A stretch of DNA of 64,000 nt, taken from positions 11,036,001-11,100,000 of the forward strand of contig OX419757.1 in NCBI GenBank assembly GCA_948567375.1, in the 5' to 3' direction. Shown here piece by piece: positions 1 through 11,876 of the stretch; the stretch's first letter is position 1; the number at the start of each line of letters is the position of its first letter. The position numbers and the translations under genes were made by a program. This stretch comes from Lunularia cruciata. Its lineage: Eukaryota; Streptophyta; Marchantiopsida; Lunulariales; Lunulariaceae. A model generated the notes under the pieces. The model saw only the letters and a program-made list of their open reading frames with translations. It did no database searches and had not been told where the DNA came from.

Positions 1-468
1 TGAAAGTTGATAGGGTAAAGTGCTCCTACAACTGCATGTTCTCACAAAAAATTGTACATAGTATGCCATTTCTTCAATTTTCAGTGAATTTTTCTGAAAA
101 GTTCCAACAAAATTAAGTGCATTTTATCCTACCTGCTGCCATAAAAATTAGAGATAGATTGTTCTTGCGCAGGGAGTTATGAGTTTTTGAAGTGAGGTGG
201 GTGGTTTTCAGACCAAATCTGAAATATGTGTGCTGAATAGAAAGGTGTCTAGGCCAAATGGCTTGATGAAATGATCTGAAATTTTGCAGGGGAGGATGCC
301 CTAGAGTTTTGATTAAGTGTGAAAAATTTCAAAGTATTGTCACATATTGGTTGGGGGATTTGAGTGACACTGTGAGGAAGGGTCAATTTTGCAAAGTGGA
401 GATCTCATGCATGAGGAGTTTGAGAGCAACAAAAAGCATGTTTGAGTGTTTAGATTCATTTTCGGAAC
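1..468 (+). other. Element A untranslated leader between primer site and zinc-finger ORF
   Basis: This stretch aligns with the reverse complement of 31280-31727 in element C. No coding frame is conserved between the two copies here. It is internal leader sequence rather than LTR, because the element C counterpart lies between the primer site and the first ORF. Confidence 0.75.
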
Positions 469-846
469 ATGGAGGGTCATCAAGAATGGAAATTGAGATT
501 ATGCAAGGTTCTCGAAGGGTTTGAGGTGATTGTAGGGGTGGATTTAAGGAAACGAGAGTTTACAATAGAATTTGAAGAGAGTGTTAAGAGGATCCAAAAA
601 CCTACACCACTTGGAGGAAAGAGTGAGTCTAAGTGCTTTCTATGTGGAGAGAAGGGACATAAGGCAAGTTCATGTCCATTGACCTTTGAGAGCAAGAGAT
701 TGAGGGAAAGGAGAGGGTTACTTGACTTGGGTTTGCATGTTGGATCTTCTTCACCAAGATTAGGAGGGAGAAGATCTAAGATCAAGGAGTTGTGTGAGGT
801 TTGTGGAGTGAAGGACTTCCAAAAAGACATGAGTGTAGTGGAGTAA
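469..846 (+). pseudogene. Element A leader ORF (zinc-finger protein), frameshifted
   Basis: This is the counterpart of the 165-codon leader ORF of element C (30782-31279). It contains a CCHC knuckle of the CX2CX4HX4C type (CFLCGEKGHKASSC, about residues 57-70) in a basic region. A second cysteine pair, CEVC, follows near residue 107. In C the reading frame then continues through a GHEC segment and about 30 more residues. A lacks one base near 809 (gtgaag where C has gttgaag), so its end is out of frame. A two-base difference upstream of 469 also removes the N-terminal extension seen in C. The role is unknown; a nucleic-acid-binding accessory protein is plausible from the knuckle. Confidence 0.7.
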
Positions 847-1165
847 AAGCACTTTTGGAGACTTTGGTGAAGGATCTTGGAGAGAATCTTAGTATAGTTA
901 CAGAAATACTACCACCTTCATCAGCTAGTTCTCAAGATTAGTGATGGAGATAATCTTTCAACTTATGGATAAACGATCCATGAGAGTTAGATTAATATGC
1001 ACTCTAGGATTTGATGTTGCTATAGAAATCTTGGAGCAACCTGAACGTTTTGTGTTCTCTAGAGTGGATTATTCTCAGATGGTGTTAGTCATGCATATAC
1101 TCTAATATTAATAGAGTGAGAGAAAAAAAAATTTTGAGAGAAAAGAAAGATAGTGAGAGGTTAAG
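847..1165 (+). other. Spacer between leader ORF and gag of element A
   Basis: The sequence is shared with element C (about 30550-30781 on the minus strand) and includes the frameshifted tail of the leader ORF. An A-rich run sits just before the gag start at 1166. No further gene is seen. Confidence 0.6.
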
Positions 1166-2071
1166 ATGGGGAAACTTCCGGTTTTCTTTGGCAAGGATGA
1201 AGAAGATGTGGAGGCCTTTGTGAGAGACTTCAAGAGAGCTTGCATAGGAAACAATGAGAGGAGGAAGAATGAGTGGGTCTCATTATTACCAGATTTCTTT
1301 GAGGATGCAGCACTTACATGGGTATGAATCAGAATACCAAAAGAGAGAGAGGAGAGATAGGGAAGAGGAGTCTTGGGAGAGTTTGACTTCAGCACTCATT
1401 GAGAACTTTCTTCCTGATGAGAGTTATGAGAGATTGATGAGTGAGGTTACATTTCTCAAGCAAGGAGAAGGAGAGAAAGTGAGAGTCTATGTGGAAAGAG
1501 TGGAAAAGTTAGAGTCCAGATTTCGCATAGTGTTGAGGAAGGGTGGAGATGATGTGGAGATTACTATGATTGGCATAGGAGCCATGCTCAGCAAGAATTT
1601 TGTGGGATGATTGAGACCACAAATAAGAAGCAAGGTGAGATATGAGAAACCTTCTTCCAAGGTTGAAGCTATCAAGACTGCAATTTGTATGGAGGAGAGT
1701 TTGGAAGGGGATGAGAGTGATTTGGTGGTGAAGGAGGTTGTGCATCCTCTTCAAAGCTACAAGTATGGTGGAATTTCTGATAATTTGGTGACAAGGGTTG
1801 CACCACAAGTAGTAGTTGCTCCAATTCTTGCACCTCCACCAAAAGATCCACTTCAAACCATCACTAAACAACTTGCGGATCTCAAGATCAATGTGGTGCA
1901 ACTATGGGAGAAGAGAGAGGTGGATCAGAATGTAGGGAGAGGGCCTAGGAGTTATGGAAACTATCCATATAGAGGAGGCCAACCAGCCAACAATTTCAAT
2001 GATAAAAATTTTTTTGGTTGTAGAGGAAGAGGCCATATCCAAAGGAATTGCCCAAATTCCACTTCATTCAT
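1166..2071 (+). pseudogene. Element A gag, frameshifted and truncated
   Basis: The start ATG at 1166 opens with MGKLPVFFGK and matches element C. The capsid-like part runs through FVRDFKRACIG and a DAALTWYES segment. One extra g near 1322 shifts the frame. The frame then continues to an in-frame TGA at 1608, where C has a glycine codon, and on to about 2050. The nucleocapsid knuckle is damaged: the first cysteine and the glycine region read FFGCRGRGHIQRNC, whereas C has CFGCGGRGHIQRNC. The gene is cut off at about 2064 by the deletion that fuses it to RT. Its product would have packaged element RNA into virus-like particles. Confidence 0.85.
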
Positions 2072-2080
2072 CCAAATTCC

Positions 2081-2985
2081 ACTACCCATTGCCATTCATT
2101 GATGAGATCTTGGAGGAGGTTGCAAGTCATGAGAGGTACAGTTTTGGAGATGGTTATAGTGGATATAACCAAATCAAGATTGCACCAGAGCATCAACAAC
2201 TCACTATGTTCACCACACCTTGGGGAACTTATGCTTTCAAGGTCATGCCTTTTGGGCTTTGCAATGCTCCAGCCACATTCCAATAGTTCATGAACAAGGT
2301 ATTTGAACCTTTCATTGGGAAATTTGTGAGAGACTTCATTGATGACTTTTGTGTCTATGGGAGTAACGAGGAGCACTTTGAACACCTAATCAAAGTCTTG
2401 CAATGCTTGGATGAGGCAAATGCATCACTCAACCCAAAGAAGTGCGTTTTTGGATGTGAAGAAGGTCTACTTTTGGGGCACATCATCTCCAAGGATGGAA
2501 TAGCAGTTGATCTTGAGAAGGTGAGGAAAATCTCAAACCTTCCATTCCCTTCAAGCTTGAAAAAGTCACACTAATTCTTGGGGATGGTTGGATACTATAA
2601 GAGGTTCATCTTCTCATTTTCCAATAGGGCTTATGCATTGACCATCTACATGAAGAAGGGTGTAGATTACATGGTGATTTTGGAGGACAAGGAGGCTCTG
2701 AAAGCTTTTGAGGAGCTCAAGCAATCCCTTGTTGTAGCTCCAATTCTTGCTAAACCTGATTGGAGTAAGCCTTTCATCCTCTACATTGATGCTTCTTATG
2801 TAGCTATAGGATGCACTCTTAGTCAATCAGACCAAGATGGGCATGATCATCCAATAGCTTATGCTAGTAGGCAGATGGTTTTAGTAGAGAAGAACTACTC
2901 TATCACAGAGAGAGAGGAGGATTGGCAGTGATCTTTGGTCTCAAGAAGTTTAAACACTACTTGATTGGAGGGAAAGAAACACACC
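2081..2985 (+). pseudogene. Element A reverse transcriptase and RNase H, broken
   Basis: RT begins abruptly at PLPFIDEILEE because the protease and RT N-terminus are deleted. Seen in order are the GYSGYNQI segment, MPFGLCNAPATFQ, the catalytic FIDDF motif at about 2335-2349, and the LLGHIISKDGI connection. In-frame stops occur at 2284 and 2572. RNase H follows with an ILYIDAS segment (first catalytic Asp) and YASRQMV. The frame is lost at about 2920 after ITERE. Near 2970 roughly 150 bp present in C is missing and a 19-bp tandem duplication is found. Confidence 0.85.
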
Positions 2986-3689
2986 ATTGAGGATAGGCTA
3001 CACCATTGAGGATAGGCTAGGAAAGAAACATGCAAATGCTGATTTGTTATCTAGAGCCTATGATCATGATGGAGATGAGCTAGTGGATGATTCCTTCTCG
3101 GATGAGGAGCTCATGACAATCTCAATCACTCAAGAGGTTCCAATGGAGTACAAGGAGATTGTGGATTTTGTGACAAGAGGTAACTATCTAGAAGGAATGC
3201 ATGCTAGGGAGAGGAAGGCCCTTTCAGCAAGATCTAGACCTTACACAATGGTGGAGGATATTCTTTTTCACCAAGGAGCAGATGGTCTACTTCAAAGAGC
3301 AGTGAGTAAGGAAGAGTCTATCCTACTCATAAAGGAGTTTCATGAAGGTTTAGTATGTGGAGGACACTTTGCAGGAAAGGTGACTGTTTTCAAGATTCTA
3401 GATGCAAGTTACCATTGGAGAGGGATTTTCAAAGATTGTCTTGATTATTGCAAAACTTGTCATGTTTGTCAAGCTTTTGCTAGAAAGTCAACATCCACTC
3501 CACCACTTAGATCAATTCCATTGCTAGGACCTTTTGAGAAGTGGGGAATTGATTTTGTAGGTCCTCTCAATAGAACCCCAAGGAACAATTGGTACATTGT
3601 GGTAGTTACTAATTACCTTACCTAGTGAGGCTAGACCATTGAGGGACAAGAATGAAGATGAAGTGGGTAGATTTCTTATGAACGCATTA
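2986..3689 (+). pseudogene. Element A integrase, N-terminal half
   Basis: The frame 2987-3625 carries the end of RNase H (HANADLLSRAYD) and the integrase zinc-binding HHCC region: FHEGLVCGGH, then CKTCHVC. The start of the catalytic core follows, with WGIDFVGPLNRT holding the first Asp of the D,D,E triad. A stop arises at 3623 (ctag where C reads on). The gene is physically split at 3689 by solo LTR B. The final five bases before B, catta, are repeated at 7419-7423 as its TSD. Confidence 0.88.
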
Positions 3690-4061
3690 TATGGTGCCCA
3701 CATTTTTTGTTTTTTCTCTGTTTATTAGTGTTTAAGGGAAGAAGTAAGCACTGGAAGCCGAATTGCGGAAGAAGAATGGACAGAAGTAACTTTGGAGGAC
3801 ATCCAAAGAAGATGACATCGGATCCAATGATGGAGGTACTCAGAAGAAGGGTATGACGGAAAAAGTCCAAAGAGCACCGTTTTTGGGTCAAAAGGCGCAA
3901 GAGATACAAAGACTGTCTAACAACCTTGGTATGTGGCAAGAAAGTACACTTCAAGAAATGGTGGAGGCAAAAGAAGCATATCTTGACAATGATCGGACAT
4001 CAACACGCAGAAGAAAGGAGGTCGAATTTGAAATCAATTGAAGAATGACTGCAATTTGGGG

Positions 4062-4070
4062 TAATATAAG
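4062..4070 (+). promoter_or_regulatory. Candidate TATA box of solo LTR B
   Basis: The motif taatataag lies about 370 bp into the LTR and 16 bp before the former start codon of the LTR ORF. The same placement is seen in both LTRs of G. This is assigned by motif and conserved position only. Confidence 0.45.
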
Positions 4071-4077
4071 ATTGCGA

Positions 4078-6620
4078 TTGCGCAGAGACAAGTTGAATAT
4101 GCCAAGTAAATTCCCAATTCCTTTGAGTAGTTTTCCTGCAATAATGCGTGTCTGGAAGCCAATTGAGAGTGAAATTTTCCAAAATCCCGAAGGGTTTAGA
4201 GTGTCTCATCTAGGAGAGGGCATCATCTTTCAGCATCATAGAGCGCAAGAACAGATTATGGCAAAGAAGGTAGCAAATGCGCTGGCAGTGCAAAGTTTTT
4301 CAATTTCTAGGTTAGATGTAGTAGCCAAAATTGAAGTCTTGACTAGACTTTGCATTACATTCTTAGCATGGAAGTGGAATTTCAGTTTCCCTGGAGTGAT
4401 GGCAAAAAAAGCTGCCAGTAATTGTGAGGAAGGTCCCAAAGTTGGAGGGAAGAGAGGAAATCCGGCGTGATGGACTGAGTCGGATTAGAGGTTAGTATTG
4501 GGGAAGGAAGCAAGAGAGCCAACGGGGATCACCTTCTATCGGAAGTGTGATGCTGCAGAAGAAACGGCGGAAATTTGCAACTCGTTCTTTGCTCCGAGAA
4601 CTACGAATGGCTACAAGGTGGAGTCCTACCGGGATCCAATTAGGAGAAGTATCATGGGGGCAATGATGGCCATGTTCAAGCCAGAATGAACAACATATGT
4701 GAACATGCAGCAAGCAGTCTTCTTCCACTAGATGTTTGCAGGGATCCCGGTGAATTGGGCAAAGTGTTTTCACCACCGAACGAGGTAGATGGTGATCAAT
4801 TGGAAAATAAATTCTCTGCCGCATTATTTTGCACCGTTTGCAGCGCATTTCTACTTTGGGTTGAACATGCTGATAGTAGAGGAGCGGCATTGCATGGTGT
4901 CCCATTTCCATCCTGACTTAAGACCGGAAGTGGACAAAGAAGAGCAACAGTATATGATACACCTACGAGCCAACAATGATCATTTCTTGAAGACCGGACA
5001 GTGAAAGATAGATGAAGTCACAAGTCCAAAGAAGCAAAGTCACCTCCCGAGAAGACTTGAAGATTGGTTATGCAAAATAGGAAGATGGTGAGAGAAGCAT
5101 CATTGGAATCAGAGTCTGAAGAAGAAACCGAGTCGCAAGAGGAGGAATCCAAAGAAGAGGAGCTCACGTTAAAAAGTGAGGAGTCTGGAAGTGAGAGCGA
5201 GGGGGAACCTGAGGTTCAACAATCAGTGGCGGTTAGTGAAGCTTGTCAGGCGATGGTTGACAGAGAAACTAGAACAATGAGTCATTGCGTAGCCATGGTG
5301 GTGAAAAAGCCAAGACCAGAGGAGAGGGAGGAGTATCCAGCAGGGCCGAGTTCAATAGGTAAAGAAGAAAGTGCAGATACGGTGTCTTTGAAGATACAAA
5401 GATTGCAACTTTGGATGAAGGAGCTGATGAAGGAAGTAAAGACTCAAGACAAAGACAGCGACAAAGATGAAGAAAGCTTTGGTGGGATATCATATCTAAC
5501 AAAAGTGGTCACCCCGTTGCTGGAGCTACTGAAGGAGCATCGGAAAGAAATTTCCCAAGATCGTAGGAAGGGGATGAATGAGTTGCAGGTGGTGACGCAT
5601 TTGTTGAGTGAAGTGAAGGGGTTGCAGGAGCAACAAGTCCAAAGAAATGAAGAAATTGAAGAACTTCAGAGGGAGGAAGTCTTGAAGAAGAAGACTTTCA
5701 AGATGTTACAAGAGAGCTGCGAGGTAAAAGAGAAAGAATTGCAGAGGCAAGCCGGAGAATTAAAGGAACAGGCAATATGGCTGAGCAAAATGAAGGAGGA
5801 AGTGAGTGATGTGCACATCAAGAATGTTCATTTGAAGGCAATGACAATCGTAATGGAGCAGGAGTTGGACAGTTTGAAGAAGAGTGCAGTGAGGAAGGAT
5901 CAAGCATGGCAGAGGGAGTTAGCAGCCAGGTAAGAGGCCAAGTAGGAAGAAGAAGAACAATTACAAGAGCTAGTCAGAAGTGCTGAGTTACAGAGTACAC
6001 AATATGCGGAGGAGAAGAAGATGCTTGCTGCGAAGTACAAAGATGAGCTGAAGATGTATTGTTAAGAATTAAAGGTAGAGCGCTCTCGAGGATATGAGTC
6101 GGAATCAGTAGGAGAAGTTGCGGGGAAGTTGAGAGAAATCTTAAGCACGGAGGCTGAAGGAAGACTGGAAGAAGCCCGCCTACATGAGTTGAAGTTGCTT
6201 GTGCAGGAAACTCCGAAGAGAAAAGCCAAAGATGTAGATATGAACATGTTGCTGATTCAATTGAGGGAGCGTGTAGACCGGAAGATGTTAGAAGTAGAAG
6301 ACAATGTTAGTCTCAGATTAGATTTAGTCAATTTGGAGTTAGAGAAAATTTGGAATAGTGTGACAGTGGAGAGGAAACCCAATGTTGCAGAAGTAGGAAT
6401 TCAGGTGTCATTGGACTTGTTATTTGACACATTAGGGAAGAGTGGATTAGGAGATAAAGAGTTAGATAAGTCACTCCTTAGTGCAATTGTAGTTCCTAGT
6501 GTAGAAGTCGTAGAATTAGTGAAGGAATTAGTAGAATTAGCTATACCCAAAGAAGGAGAAGTAGTAGGAAGATCATCAGGTTTGGAAGCCGATGATGAGG
6601 TAGACATCGGATTGGGATAA
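4078..6620 (+). pseudogene. LTR-borne coiled-coil protein gene, copy in solo LTR B
   Basis: This is the subfamily B/G version. The start codon has decayed to TTG at 4078 (ATG in both LTRs of G). The N-terminal domain has the family signature around ITFLAWKWNFSFPGVM, then the GKRGNPA and TESD segments with stops at 4468 and about 4484. Another stop is at 4687. The domain ends with HYFAPFAAHFYFGLN. After that come an acidic Ser/Glu-rich middle (about 5090-5240) and a long, heptad-rich Glu/Lys/Leu/Gln coiled coil (about 5500-6300). A conserved C-terminal block follows (RVDRKMLEVEDNVSLRLDLV, then DEVDIGLG). There is no recognised database family. Frame changes occur near 5000, 5930 and 6060. A structural or RNA-binding accessory role is a guess. 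Confidence 0.75.
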
Positions 6621-7418
6621 GTAGCAATTTTGAGATAGGAAGAGGTAGATATGAAGAGATGGATTGTCAGTTTGGATCTGCAGGTAGGAAGAGATGTTAG
6701 GAAGCGGTGCATAGGTAGGAAGAACTGCCATTTGCTTTAGTATTTAAGGGAAGCATTCGCAGTACAATATTGTTCAGTATTCATATTTCTGAAGATAGAT
6801 AAAGCAAAGTGTTGTTTTCAGTGCTCGTCGGTTGAGCTTAATTCCGATTGTCAATTCTGTGTTTGTGTTTGTGAGTGTGTGGGGAATTCCAAAGTGCAAG
6901 TCAGTGTGTCTGTGGATGTTGGATTCTGCAGCCTTGATCTTCATTCTATGTGTTTGATCCTGAGTGAAGTGCATCGGAGCAATGCCTTGACAGATCTGAG
7001 AGGAATTGTAGTGTTGGTAGTATTCTGCATTTGTGAGTGCAGCACGAAGTTGATGTGAAGCAATTTTGATTGAGGAAGTTGTGCCTTCAATGGAGAGGTG
7101 GAACATAATTCTAAGGCAAAATTGTTCTTTGCAGTGAAGTGCCATCTTTAGGAGAATCTGAATCATCACAATCAAGAGTTGTTTGGATAGAATTTGCTAT
7201 ATTGTGATTATGTGTGTGTATTCGTGACAAGTTGTCAAGATTATGAGCTTGTTACTCTCTTCTGGGTGTAGTTTCTACTTGAGAGATTAAAGAAGAAATC
7301 AAGAAGAACTACAAGTTACTGTTTGACTTTGTATTTGACCAATTCTGAGTTGTATCTCTACGGGAACCAACTTTACTTACCCGATTACCGCAAAAGTGAT
7401 ATTTTCCGTGTTATCACA
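6621..7418 (+). other. 3' part of solo LTR B downstream of its ORF
   Basis: This roughly 800-bp non-coding tail is present in every family-2 LTR. The last 50 bp (attaccgcaaaagtgatat and onward to TCACA) is the best conserved part across both subfamilies. That is expected for a terminal sequence recognised by integrase. No gene is seen. Confidence 0.6.
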
Positions 7419-8091
7419 CATTATCACTAGGTTTGGATGCCCTTTGGACTTGGTTTCTGATAGAGGAGTAGAGTTTACAAGAAGCATTACTACAGCCATG
7501 CTATGACATTTCTCTATCACACATAGAGTAACTACATCCTATAAGCCAAATTCCAATGGCTTGGCAGAGAGAACCAATCAGACCTTGTGCATGATGTTGG
7601 CCAAAGATGCAAAAATGGAGGTGGCTAAACATCATTGGGACAAGAGGATTCATGCAATTTTGTGGGAGTATAGGACAACCATGAAGACCTCCACCAGATA
7701 TTCTCCATTTCAATTGGTATATGGTATTGAGTCTACCCTACCTATTCACTTTGATCTTCCTACCTTCCAAAGCATTCATAGGAGATTGAAGAAAGCTCAA
7801 GGAGGTGATGCAGAGAAGTCAAGGAAGGAACAACTCATGGAGCTAGAAGAGGCAAGAGCAGTTGCTATGGTTTGAGTGGACCAAGCCCAAAGGAAACAAA
7901 AGGAGAGCTATGACAAAAGGCAAGGCAAGAAGAAGGTGGAGCCTTTCAAGGAAGGTAATTGGGTAATGTTGTTTGATTCCATTCGATTCAAGAGAGTGCA
8001 AAAGAAGTTTTTGCCTAAGTACTTTGGACCTTTCATAGTGGAGAAGGTGTGGGGCAATTACACCTATGATCTCAAGGAGTTGGGAGGAAGA
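7419..8091 (+). pseudogene. Element A integrase, C-terminal half
   Basis: This continues the split integrase. LVSDRGVEF carries the second catalytic Asp and SNGLAERTN the Glu. The RRLKKAQGGD linker and the C-terminal GPFIVEKVWGNYTYDL fold follow. An in-frame tga at 7503 interrupts the start and another TGA stands at 7873. There is no chromodomain. The gene is split again at 8091, inside LKELGGR, by insertion of element F. The remaining codons lie at 60698 onwards. The five bases gaaga at 8087-8091 are the left TSD of F. Confidence 0.88.
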
Positions 8092-11000
8092 TGTGACAAC
8101 CCGGCAAATATCACTTTTGCGGTAATTGGGTAAGTAAAGTTTGTTCCCGCAAAGATACGAGTCAGAAATGTCTAAATACAAAGCAAACAGTAACAATTTA
8201 GTTCTTCTTGAGTTCTTCTTTAGTCTCTCAAGTAGAAACCACACCCAGAAGAGAGTAACAAGCACTAATTTGTAGTCTTATCACGAATTAACACTTCATA
8301 ATCACAACTCCATCAAATCCTTCCAAATAATCTTGATTGTGATGATTCTGGCTCTCTCAAAAATGGCACTTCACTACAAACAACTTCGCCTCAGAATTGT
8401 GTTCCACCCCTCCATTGAAGGCACAACTTCCTTGATCAAAATTGCTTCACATCAACTTCACACTGCACTCACAAATGCAGAATACTACCAACACTACAAT
8501 TCCTCTCAGATCTGTCAAGGCATTGCTTCCATTGCATTTCACTCAAGATCAAACACACAGAATGAAGATCAAGGCTGTGGAATCCAACATCCAACAAACA
8601 CACTGACTTGCACTTCAAATTTCTCCAAACACTCACAAACACAAACACAAAGTTGATACTCAAAATCAAGCTCAAGCGACGAGCACTACTTCATAGCACT
8701 TTGCTTTATCTATTCTTAGAAATGATCAGCACTGAACAACATAATACTGCAAATGCCACTCTTAAGTAGTGAAGCAATCAACAATTCTAAAAACTATACC
8801 ATTCTACAACAACTCTTCTAACCTGCAGATCCAAAATGACAATGCACCTCTTCATATCTGCCTCTTCAAATCTCAAAACTCTTACTACTCCAATCCGATG
8901 TCTACTTCATCATTGGCTTTAAAACCCAAACCCGAAGTACTTTTACTTCCTACTACTCTATCCTCGGGTTTCAGATCTTCTACTTCTTCTACCAGATCCA
9001 ACAATTCTCTTTCCTGATCTGAAATTGCACTAGTGGGTAACCCTTCTAAATCTTCATCTCCCAACCCACTCTTCTCTAATGTCTTTGGAGTTACCATCAA
9101 AGACATTTGCACTCCCATGTTATCTACTTCGGGTTTGGCTCTAACATCCTTCCAAAGTTTATCTATCTCTAACTTTACTATGTCTAATCTAATTGCGATA
9201 TTATCTTCTACCTCTAATATCTTCCTATCTACACGAGTCCTAAGACTTATCAGCAGCGCATTCAAATCTGTATCTTTTGCCTGTCTTTGCCTCGTCTCCT
9301 GCACCAACAATTTCAACTCGTGCAACCTCGTCTCTTCAATTCGAACGTTGGCCTCTATACTCAACATTGCGTTCATCTTGAGGACAATCTCCTTCAATGG
9401 CTCCAATTGCATTTTTCTTTCTCGCTCTTGATCTGCAAGCCAATCCTCCCTGTACATTGCCAACTCTGCTTCAAACTTGGCTTTCACCGTTTCCTTCTCC
9501 TTCTCCTTTTGTACAATCTTCTCCTCCTGATTACAAAATAACTCTTGTAATCTTTCTTTGTTCCTATATCGTGCTGCTAACTCTCTTTGCCAGAGTTGCT
9601 TCTTCTCTTCTACACTCTCCATGACCCTATGGAGCTCTTGTTCCTTTGCTGCTACTCTCACCATAGCATGGATAAGTTCTACTCTTGAATCAGCAAACTG
9701 CTGCTTCAAGATCTCATATTCTGCTACTTGCCTTTCCTTTGCTATGTCACTCTTCTTAACAAGCTCTTCTTGATATCTCACTTCTCTCTTTAGGTCTTCA
9801 ATTACCTGAGTCTTCACTACTATCTCCGCTCGTAGTACTTCACTTTCCTCCTCACCTCGGGTTATGATTTTCTTCAACTCCGAGTTCTCTTCTTCTAATT
9901 GCGCTAAGACCTGCAACACAGTCTTTACTTCTAGACACTTTGATTGCATCTCCTTCTTCCTGTGTTCTAACTTCACCAATAGAGTACACACCACCTCCCA
10001 CAGGTATTCTACTCCATCGCTTGCTACTACCTCTTCTTGCGTAGCAATCTCCCTTTGCACTTCTTGTTCATCCAATACTTGCCTTCTTCTCTGTAGTCTT
10101 TGTATCAGCACTAACGCCTCGCTTCTTGAGCTTTCATTCATTTCTTCTTTCACGTTACTCGGACCTACCTCACACTTCGCCTTGTGTCTAGAGTGAACTC
10201 CCCTCTAAACTGTGATCTTCTTCTCTTTGGCCTTGGGTATCTCATCTTCCAACTTTGTGTTGTCCTCTACCTCGGTCTTTGCCTGCACTTCTTCTTCCTC
10301 CTCTGCAGCAGCTGGCACCGATATCATTTCTCCACCCTCATTGCTGTCGCTACTCGTATTTCCACTTTGTAGCATTAGCTTGGGCTCCTCCTTGTGTTCC
10401 AAATCTTTGGACTTGCACTCGGCTTCACCTTCCGAGTCTTTGTCTTATGACTCGATCACCATAATGCCTCACCTCGGGTTTCCTCTCCTGGTCTTCCGAG
10501 GTTTCGTCTTGTCTTCGGCTTTCCCCTGCCGACTTTGCTTCTTTGATTTTGGAGTACTCACTTCTATCTCCACATTCTTCCCAGTCTTCTTGTAGTACTC
10601 GTCGGTGCTTCTGATTTGTAAGATGTATTGCTGCTCCTCTACATCGACTTCCCTTCTCAAATCGGGATGGAAATGCGACACCATCCGAGTTTGCTCCACC
10701 GAGTTCAGCAGATTCAACTCAAGGTAGAAATGGGCTGCAAATAGCACGATGTAATGTGGAGGTGATTTATCCCGCAGATTCCACACCATTTGTTGCGTTC
10801 TCCCATGGAAACACCTTGCCCAATTAATTGGTTCTCCTGTAAACAATTTGTGAAAGAACACTGCTTGGTGTTTCATCACATAGGTTGTTCTTTCCGGATT
10901 GCCATCAGAGCACTCACAATTCCCCTCTTGACAAGATCCTTGTAACTCTCCACTTTGTACCCATTCTTTGTCCGCTTTGACAAGAATGCATCTCTCACTT

Positions 11001-11863
11001 CTTGGGTTTCCTCGGCTATCTCTCCCTTCCCCAAGAACGTGGCACCCTGCTCCGTGCTTGCTTCCTTCCCGAGTACTAATCTCCAATCCAACTCTGTCCA
11101 GCAAGCCATATTTCCTCTCTTCCCTTCTTCCTTGGGTCCATTGAGACACTTGCTCTTGATGATCTCAGACATGAAACCTGGAAAACTAACATTCCAGTTC
11201 CATGCCAAGAATGTAATCCGAAGTTGGCTCAAGACTTCTATTCTTGCAATTACATCTAACCTCCAAATTGCATGATTCCTCACTACTAATTCGGAGTTCT
11301 TCTTTCCTCCTCCCATCTCTCCTGCTTTCTCAGTGTCTCTCGGTTTCACTCTTGCAACTTCTCCCTTACACACTAGCGCATCTCCAACTCTATTTCCCTT
11401 CCCACGATCACCTGCAGGACGACTTCTCAACGGCAAAGGAAAATTGCTCGACATTGCTTTGTTGCAAGCTTGATTTTTATAGAGTTGTGCTTTCTTCGTC
11501 TCTCTTCACTTCGAGTTTCTACCGAGAATTCACACCTCCTACATGCACCTGTCACTATCAATCGTACTTCGTGTGTATGGGCCGCCGGTTTTGAACGGTC
11601 CCTTCTTGAATTTCTCACCCCGATGAAAGGTTGTTAGATAGAATTTGCCTTGGGTTGAGCTCTTCCCAATACAAAGACTCCTTACTTCGGATTGTATGCT
11701 GACAGGGCATTTATGATTACTTTGCCTTTTGACCCGAAGTCACTTTACTTTGGGTTTCATCCCGAAGACTCTTTTCTTTGCCTTCTTTGGCCATAAAAGT
11801 GCAATCCAACTTCTTTATACACTTCTTCCTCTCTATTTTGAGAAAAAAAATGTGGGCACCACA
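8092..11863 (-). repeat. 3' LTR of element F
   Basis: On the minus strand it starts TGTGGTGCCCAC (ending at 11863) and ends GGTTGTCACA (at 8092). It lies directly against the purine tract of F. It contains a full-span copy of the LTR ORF. The roughly 790 bp at 8092-8884 is the non-coding tail, and 11455-11863 is the upstream promoter region. Confidence 0.93.
8885..11454 (-). pseudogene. LTR-borne coiled-coil protein gene, 3' LTR of element F
   Basis: It starts with ATG at 11454 (MSSNFPLPLRSR). The N-terminal domain carries FLAWNWNVSFPGFM, LDWRLVLGKEA, KTKNGYKVES-like and HYIVLFAAHFYLELN segments. The frame is lost at about 10890 and resumes as ERTTYVMKHQAVFFHKLF, with a stop near 10469. The acidic middle is at about 10200-10470. 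The coiled-coil part is open from 10153 to 8885, a 422-codon stretch. It includes RVDRKILEVEDNIAIRLDIV and ends DEVDIGLE. It is the same subfamily as D and E. Length and domain order match the other copies. The function is not recognised. Confidence 0.78.
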
Positions 11864-11876
11864 TACCCCCTCCCTC
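11864..11876 (-). other. Polypurine tract of element F
   Basis: The minus-strand run gagggagggggta abuts the 3' LTR. The integrase stop codon (TGA after DAHI) overlaps its start, so no untranslated gap separates pol from the plus-strand primer. Confidence 0.85.

Larger units (their letters stand above)
3690..7418 (+). mobile_element. B: solo giant LTR (family 2, subfamily B/G)
   Basis: B is 3729 bp, begins TATGGTGCCC (TGTGGTGCCC in other copies) and ends TTATCACA. It is flanked by the 5-bp TSD catta at 3685-3689 and 7419-7423. The host integrase reading resumes exactly on the far side. There is no internal gag-pol, so this is a solo LTR of the kind left by recombination between the two LTRs of a full element. 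Its body resembles the LTRs of G rather than those of E or F. The whole LTR ORF region (4078-6620) is present, though mutated. Confidence 0.93.

Noticed and set aside
6774-7175. 133-codon minus-strand frame in solo LTR B, with similar frames in other LTR tails
   Set aside because: The similar frames lie in the non-coding LTR tail on the antisense strand and recur only through LTR copying. Reading frame is not maintained between copies.
9864-10196. Cys/Ser-rich plus-strand frames inside the LTR of F (also 9033-9431 and 10212-10595)
   Set aside because: Antisense shadows of the coiled-coil gene; the Cys and Ser runs are the complement of Gln/Glu/Lys-rich codons.
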